A stretch of DNA of 64,000 nucleotides from Tsukamurella paurometabola (GTDB taxonomy: Bacteria > Actinomycetota > Actinomycetes > Mycobacteriales > Mycobacteriaceae). How positions within the stretch are numbered: the stretch's first letter is position 1; the number at the start of each line of letters is the position of its first letter. Position numbers and translations under genes: made by a program. This document shows, in pieces, positions 60,468 through 64,000 of this stretch. The notes below the pieces were generated by a model. That model did not search any database. It was not told the origin of the DNA and worked only from the letters and a program-made list of their open reading frames with translations. The stretch covers positions 1,798,001 to 1,862,000 of the forward strand of contig NZ_LR131273.1 of assembly GCF_900631615.1 (NCBI RefSeq), given 5' to 3'.

Positions 60468-61754
60468 ATGATTTCAGTGATGACGTCGCGCCCGAACGAC
60501 CCCGTCCCCGCCCCGCTCCGAGCCGTCGGCGCCCTGACCTGCGCCGCCGCCCTGGTGACCATGGGCATCTGCCTGCGGTTGATCTTCGGGAGCGCCTCGG
60601 CGGTACTCGAGGAGATCCGCGACGCCTACGGCCTGAGTGGCGCCGAGGTCGCCCTGCTCACCACCGGCCCGGTGCTCTGCCTCGGCCTGTTCTCGGCCGC
60701 TGCGCCGCGCCTCGCCCGCCGATACACCGCCGTCGTGGTGGCCACCGTCGCCGTCGCCATGATCGCGATCGGAAGCGCGGTCCGGATCGCGCCGAGCTGG
60801 GCCGTGCTGCTCGGTGGCACGATGCTCGCGGGCGCGGGGATCGCGCTCGGGAACGTGCTCGGCCCCGTCCTCGTGCGGATCTTCTTCCCGCACCGGATCG
60901 GCCTGATGACGGGCCTGTTCACCTCGATGGTCTGCCTCTCCACCGGCTTCGCCTCCGCGCTCACGGTGCCCGGCGCGACGGTGCTCGGCGGCAATTGGCG
61001 CGGTTCGCTCGCCCTGTGGGCGATCCCCGCCCTCCTCGCAACCGCGCTGCTGGCCGTGGTCACGGTGCGCTACCTCCGATTCCACCGGGGCGCGGCCGCG
61101 GACGACGGTGCCGCCGGCCGCGGCGCCGCCCGCTCGGTGCTGCGCAGCCCCGTCGCCTGGGCCGTCACCGGGTTCATGGGGCTCCAGTCCCTCCAGGCCT
61201 ACGCCCTCATCGGATGGATCCCCACGATCTACCGCGACCGCGGGCTGTCGGCCGAGACGGGTGGGGCGATGCTCGCGATCGGCGGGCTGCTCAGCGTGGT
61301 GACCGCGCTGACGTTCCCGCAGTGGGCCGCGCGACGCCGCGAGCAGCGGATCGTCGCGGTGGTCGCGGTCGGGCTCCAGGCCGTCGGGGTGATCGGAGTC
61401 CTCGCCTTCGGCGACGGCCTCGGCGCGTGGATCGCGAACGCCTTCGTCGGATTCGGGCTCGGCGCGATGATCTCGTTCGCCGTGACGATGATGAACCTGC
61501 GTGCCGCCACCACCGCCGAGGCGGTCTCGCTGTCGGCGATGTCGCAGACCGTCGGTTACCTGCTCGCCGCGTGGGGCCCGATGCTCATGGGCGTCCTGCA
61601 CGGTGTGCGGGGCGACTGGACCCTCCCGCTGGTCAGTCTCCTGGTCCTGCTCGTGCCCCTGCTGCTGTGCGGGCTCGTCGCGGGCGCCGACCGCACCGTG
61701 TCGCGGCCGCCCTCAGTGCGCGACGGTGTGCAGGCCGGCCGGCAGGAACCGTAG
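60468..61754 (+). CDS. MFS transporter (CynX/NimT-like)
   Basis: Twelve-helix major facilitator of 428 residues, similar in pattern to cyanate/2-nitroimidazole transporters CynX/NimT: RLIFGSASAVLEEIRDAYGLSGAEVALLTTGPVLC at the start (in parts) and the RRREQRIVAVVAV central motif. Substrate unknown. The start at 60468 (MISVMTSRP) could also be the ATG at 60480. It converges with the TetR gene, overlapping its end by 42 bases. It is probably co-transcribed with the LysR gene. Confidence 0.87.
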   Translation: MISVMTSRPNDPVPAPLRAVGALTCAAALVTMGICLRLIFGSASAVLEEIRDAYGLSGAEVALLTTGPVLCLGLFSAAAPRLARRYTAVVVATVAVAMIAIGSAVRIAPSWAVLLGGTMLAGAGIALGNVLGPVLVRIFFPHRIGLMTGLFTSMVCLSTGFASALTVPGATVLGGNWRGSLALWAIPALLATALLAVVTVRYLRFHRGAAADDGAAGRGAARSVLRSPVAWAVTGFMGLQSLQAYALIGWIPTIYRDRGLSAETGGAMLAIGGLLSVVTALTFPQWAARRREQRIVAVVAVGLQAVGVIGVLAFGDGLGAWIANAFVGFGLGAMISFAVTMMNLRAATTAEAVSLSAMSQTVGYLLAAWGPMLMGVLHGVRGDWTLPLVSLLVLLVPLLLCGLVAGADRTVSRPPSVRDGVQAGRQEP

Positions 61755-62294
61755 GAGCAGGTCGCGCGCGGCGTCGGAGTCGCGGTCGACGAGGTGGGTC
61801 AGCTGGACGCCCTCGTACAGCGCGATCGCGTACCGGGCGAGCGCGGTGGCGTCGGCCGGCCCGACGAAGCGGGCGAGGGCGGCGGCGAGCCGTTCGCGGA
61901 GGACGACATCCCGGTCCGTGAGGCGACGAGCGGCGTCGCGATCACGCGCCGCATAGATGGTGAACTCCGTGGACAGCAGCGCCCACCGGCGCTCGTCGGG
62001 GTCGTCGTGGGCTGCTGCGCGCGCAGCGCCGGCGATGGCCGCGTCGAGCGAGTCGGCCCCGTCGATCACGGCCGTGATCCGGCCGATCCGGTCCTCGGCG
62101 TGCCGGTCGAACAGGGCGAGGAACAGCGCTTCCTTGCCGGAGAAGTTCGAGTAGAAGGCGCCGCGGGAGAGCTCGGCGCGGGCGCAGATCTCGTCCATCG
62201 AGGCGGCGTGGAAGCCGCGCTCCGCGAAGACCGCCAGCCCGGCGTCGAGGAACTTCTCGACGGTCCGCGCGCGGGTGCGCTCGCCCTTCGCCAC
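61713..62294 (-). CDS. TetR family transcriptional regulator
   Basis: Repressor of 193 residues: TetR N-terminal domain (FLDAGLAVFAERGFHAASMDEICARAELSRGAFYSNFSGKE in parts; recognition helix SRGAFYSNF). The ligand domain has DERRWALLSTEFTIYAARD. I chose the GTG at 62294 with GAGGTGG upstream; the frame extends to 62336 without support. It diverges from the KstD-like flavoprotein gene with a TAGAC inverted repeat between, so that gene is the probable target. Confidence 0.9.
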   Translation of the reverse strand: MAKGERTRARTVEKFLDAGLAVFAERGFHAASMDEICARAELSRGAFYSNFSGKEALFLALFDRHAEDRIGRITAVIDGADSLDAAIAGAARAAAHDDPDERRWALLSTEFTIYAARDRDAARRLTDRDVVLRERLAAALARFVGPADATALARYAIALYEGVQLTHLVDRDSDAARDLLLRFLPAGLHTVAH

Positions 62295-62349
62295 GTTCCA
62301 CCTCGAATCCGTTGACCGTTCCGGTGCCCCGTGCAAGGATAGCGATAAC

Positions 62350-62365
62350 TAGACCACTCAGTCTA
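62350..62365. promoter_or_regulatory. TAGAC-N6-GTCTA operator between tetR and flavoprotein gene
   Basis: Inverted repeat TAGAC-CACTCA-GTCTA in an AT-rich patch, 18 bases before the flavoprotein's GTG. Typical TetR-family operator size and position. Confidence 0.6.
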
Positions 62366-62382
62366 TTTATCGAGGAGGCGGC

Positions 62383-64000
62383 GTGACCGAGGAACGATCG
62401 CCGATCGCGGAGTTCGAGCCGGACGCGATCGTCGTCGGTGCGGGACTCGCGGGCCTGGTGGCCGCGTACGAACTGTCACGCGCGGGGCGGCGTGTGCTGA
62501 TCCTGGACCAGGAGAACCGCAACAACCTCGGCGGACAGGCGTTCTGGAGTCTCGGTGGCCTGTTCCTCGTGGACTCGCCGGAACAGCGCCGTCTCGGTAT
62601 CAAGGACTCCTTCGAGCTCGCGTGGCAGGACTGGCAGGGCTCGGCGGCCTTCGACCGCGAGGACCAGGATCACTGGCCCCGGCGGTGGGCCCGGGCCTAC
62701 GTCGAGTTCGCGACCCACCGCAAGCGTGACTACCTGCGGCGGCTCGGCCTCGGGTTCACGCCCGTGGTCGGGTGGGCCGAGCGCGGCGGCGGCGCGGCGG
62801 ACGCGCACGGCAACTCGGTGCCCCGCTTCCACCTGACCTGGGGGACGGGCCCCGAGGTCGTCCGGGTCTTCCGTGAGCCCGTCGAACGCGCGGAGAAGCG
62901 GGGCCTGGTGCGCTTCGCGTTCCGGCACCGTGTCGACGAGCTCATCACCGAGGAGGGCGGTGCCGTCGCCGGAGTCCGGGGAGCCGTCCTCGAACCCACC
63001 GACCTCGACCGCGGCGTGGCGAGCCCCCGCGACGTGCGGGGCGAGTTCGAGTTCCGTGCCCCGACGGTGCTCGTCACCTCCGGCGGGATCGGCCACAACT
63101 TCGATCTCATGCGCACGTACTGGCCCACCGAACGGCTCGGTCCCTTCCCGAAGCACATGATCGCCGGTGTTCCCGCGCACGTGGACGGCCGCATGCTGGC
63201 GATCTCCGAGGCGGCCGGTGCCAGCATCGTGAACCGCGACCGGGTATGGGCCTACACCGAGGGCATCCACAATTGGGATCCGATCTGGCCCGATCACGCC
63301 ATCCGCATCATTCCCGGACCGTCGTCGCTGTGGTTCGACGCGGACGGCAACCGCTTCGCCGCCCCGAACTTCCCCGGCTTCGATACCAATTCGACGATGA
63401 AGGCGATCCTCGACACCGGGTACGACTACTCCTGGTTCGTACTCACCGAGACGATCATCGAGAAGGAGTTCGCGCTCTCCGGCTCGGAGCAGAACCCGGA
63501 CATCACCGAGAAGGACCTGAAACTCGCTCTGGGGCGGGTGAAATCGAAGGGCGCGCCCGGTCCCGTCGAGGCCTTCAAGCAGCACGGCGAGGACTTCGTC
63601 GTCGCCGACACCCTCGAGGAGCTGGTCGCCGGGATGAACCGGATAGGGCGCGGTGGGCACATCGACCTCGAACGCCTGCGCACCCAGATCGAGGCGCGCG
63701 ACCGCGAGACCGCTAACGCGTTCAGTAAGGACGCGCAGCTCCAGGCGATGCACAACGCGCGGAACTACCTCGGCGACAAGGTGGTGCGCGTCGCGAAGCC
63801 CCATCGCATCCTCGACCCCGAGCACGGTCCGCTCATCGCGGTGCGCCTGAACATCCTGTCCCGCAAGACCCTCGGCGGGCTCGAGACCGACCTCTCGGCG
63901 CGGGTCCTGGGGGCCGACGGTGCGCCGGTCCCCGGCCTGTACGCCGCGGGCGAGGTCGCGGGGTTCGGCGGTGGCGGGGTGCACGGCTACAACGCGCTGG
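62383..64000 (+). CDS. KstD-like FAD-binding dehydrogenase, 3' end cut by window
   Basis: Flavoprotein oxidoreductase, 539 residues visible. N-terminal FAD motif DAIVVGAGLAGLVAAYELSRAG, then GGQAFWSLGGLF, WFDADGNRFAAPNFPGF (landmarks) and the C-terminal GLYAAGEVAGFGGGGVHGYNAL, the second FAD block of the FAD_binding_2 family. The pattern is that of the Rv0785-like FAD-binding dehydrogenases, related to 3-ketosteroid delta-1-dehydrogenases; substrate unknown. GTG 62383 follows GAGGAGG. TetR-controlled from the divergent gene. The stop lies beyond the window. Confidence 0.9.
   Translation, partial: MTEERSPIAEFEPDAIVVGAGLAGLVAAYELSRAGRRVLILDQENRNNLGGQAFWSLGGLFLVDSPEQRRLGIKDSFELAWQDWQGSAAFDREDQDHWPRRWARAYVEFATHRKRDYLRRLGLGFTPVVGWAERGGGAADAHGNSVPRFHLTWGTGPEVVRVFREPVERAEKRGLVRFAFRHRVDELITEEGGAVAGVRGAVLEPTDLDRGVASPRDVRGEFEFRAPTVLVTSGGIGHNFDLMRTYWPTERLGPFPKHMIAGVPAHVDGRMLAISEAAGASIVNRDRVWAYTEGIHNWDPIWPDHAIRIIPGPSSLWFDADGNRFAAPNFPGFDTNSTMKAILDTGYDYSWFVLTETIIEKEFALSGSEQNPDITEKDLKLALGRVKSKGAPGPVEAFKQHGEDFVVADTLEELVAGMNRIGRGGHIDLERLRTQIEARDRETANAFSKDAQLQAMHNARNYLGDKVVRVAKPHRILDPEHGPLIAVRLNILSRKTLGGLETDLSARVLGADGAPVPGLYAAGEVAGFGGGGVHGYNAL

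Overview
The window is GC-rich (about 70% by eye), densely coded actinobacterial DNA. I see no rRNA, insertion sequence, integrase, prophage or CRISPR array. Gene content and order point to a mycolic-acid-producing member of the Mycobacteriales, most like Tsukamurella or a close relative, although I cannot assign a species from sequence alone. The main support is a block that follows the Mycobacterium tuberculosis Rv3722c-Rv3712 neighbourhood: an Rv3722c-type aspartate aminotransferase, dnaX, a methyltransferase and FAD-oxidoreductase pair, an SRPBCC protein, a peptidoglycan amidase, ybaB, recR, gatD and murT. A LigC/Prim-PolC pair, an MMPL transporter and a secreted PE-PPE-domain esterase fit the same group.

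Layout. 1-4.2 kb: aldehyde dehydrogenase (cut by the window edge), a GAF-domain regulator and a CocE/S15 hydrolase, all minus strand, with TGCAAC/GTTGCA operator-like repeats. 4.4-8.8 kb: RidA, a glycolipid-binding-type protein, tyrA, tadA with its partner gene, tRNA-Ser(CGA), and a DUF2306 membrane gene that runs antisense into the tRNA. 8.9-16.6 kb: an unusual arylamine N-acetyltransferase, a lipoprotein, a single open reading frame joining a complete MMPL transporter to a complete tRNA-guanine transglycosylase, a GlxA-type regulator and gluQ. 16.6-25.5 kb: WYL regulator/DinB, ligC-primpolC, an mpaB-tetR-mpaB operon, a phytase-like lipoprotein and an arsR-SRPBCC pair. 25.5-32.7 kb: PE-PPE esterase, LysR/TauE, an XRE regulator, an alpha/beta hydrolase, a DUF6545-type membrane protein and an IrrE-like metalloprotease that may form one regulated module, then tRNA-Ser(GGA). 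32.7-43.6 kb: SRP RNA, aminotransferase, GT87 mannosyltransferase, thrE-like exporter, PHO-box alkaline phosphatase, a xylose-type sugar ABC transporter and its ROK regulator. 43.6-57.8 kb: the conserved dnaX-to-murT block, with a vapBC pair. 57.8-64 kb: methyltransferase, EamA/LysR, an MFS/TetR convergent pair and a KstD-like flavoprotein cut by the window end.

How the genes work together. Several units look self-contained: regulator plus divergent target with an inverted repeat between them (ROK/sugar ABC, LysR/EamA, TetR/flavoprotein, vapBC), or a regulator inside a translationally coupled operon (mpaB-tetR-mpaB, arsR-SRPBCC). Many genes begin 6-7 bases after a TAnnnT -10 element, which indicates frequent leaderless mRNAs.

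Most notable. (1) The MMPL-TGT fusion frame, whose TGT part lacks the three zinc cysteines. (2) MurT with three of four zinc-ribbon cysteines replaced. (3) The XRE/IrrE/DUF6545/hydrolase neighbourhood with a shared 18-bp element. (4) A strong local preference for the word CGACGGTG. All similarity statements come from reading motifs, not from database searches.
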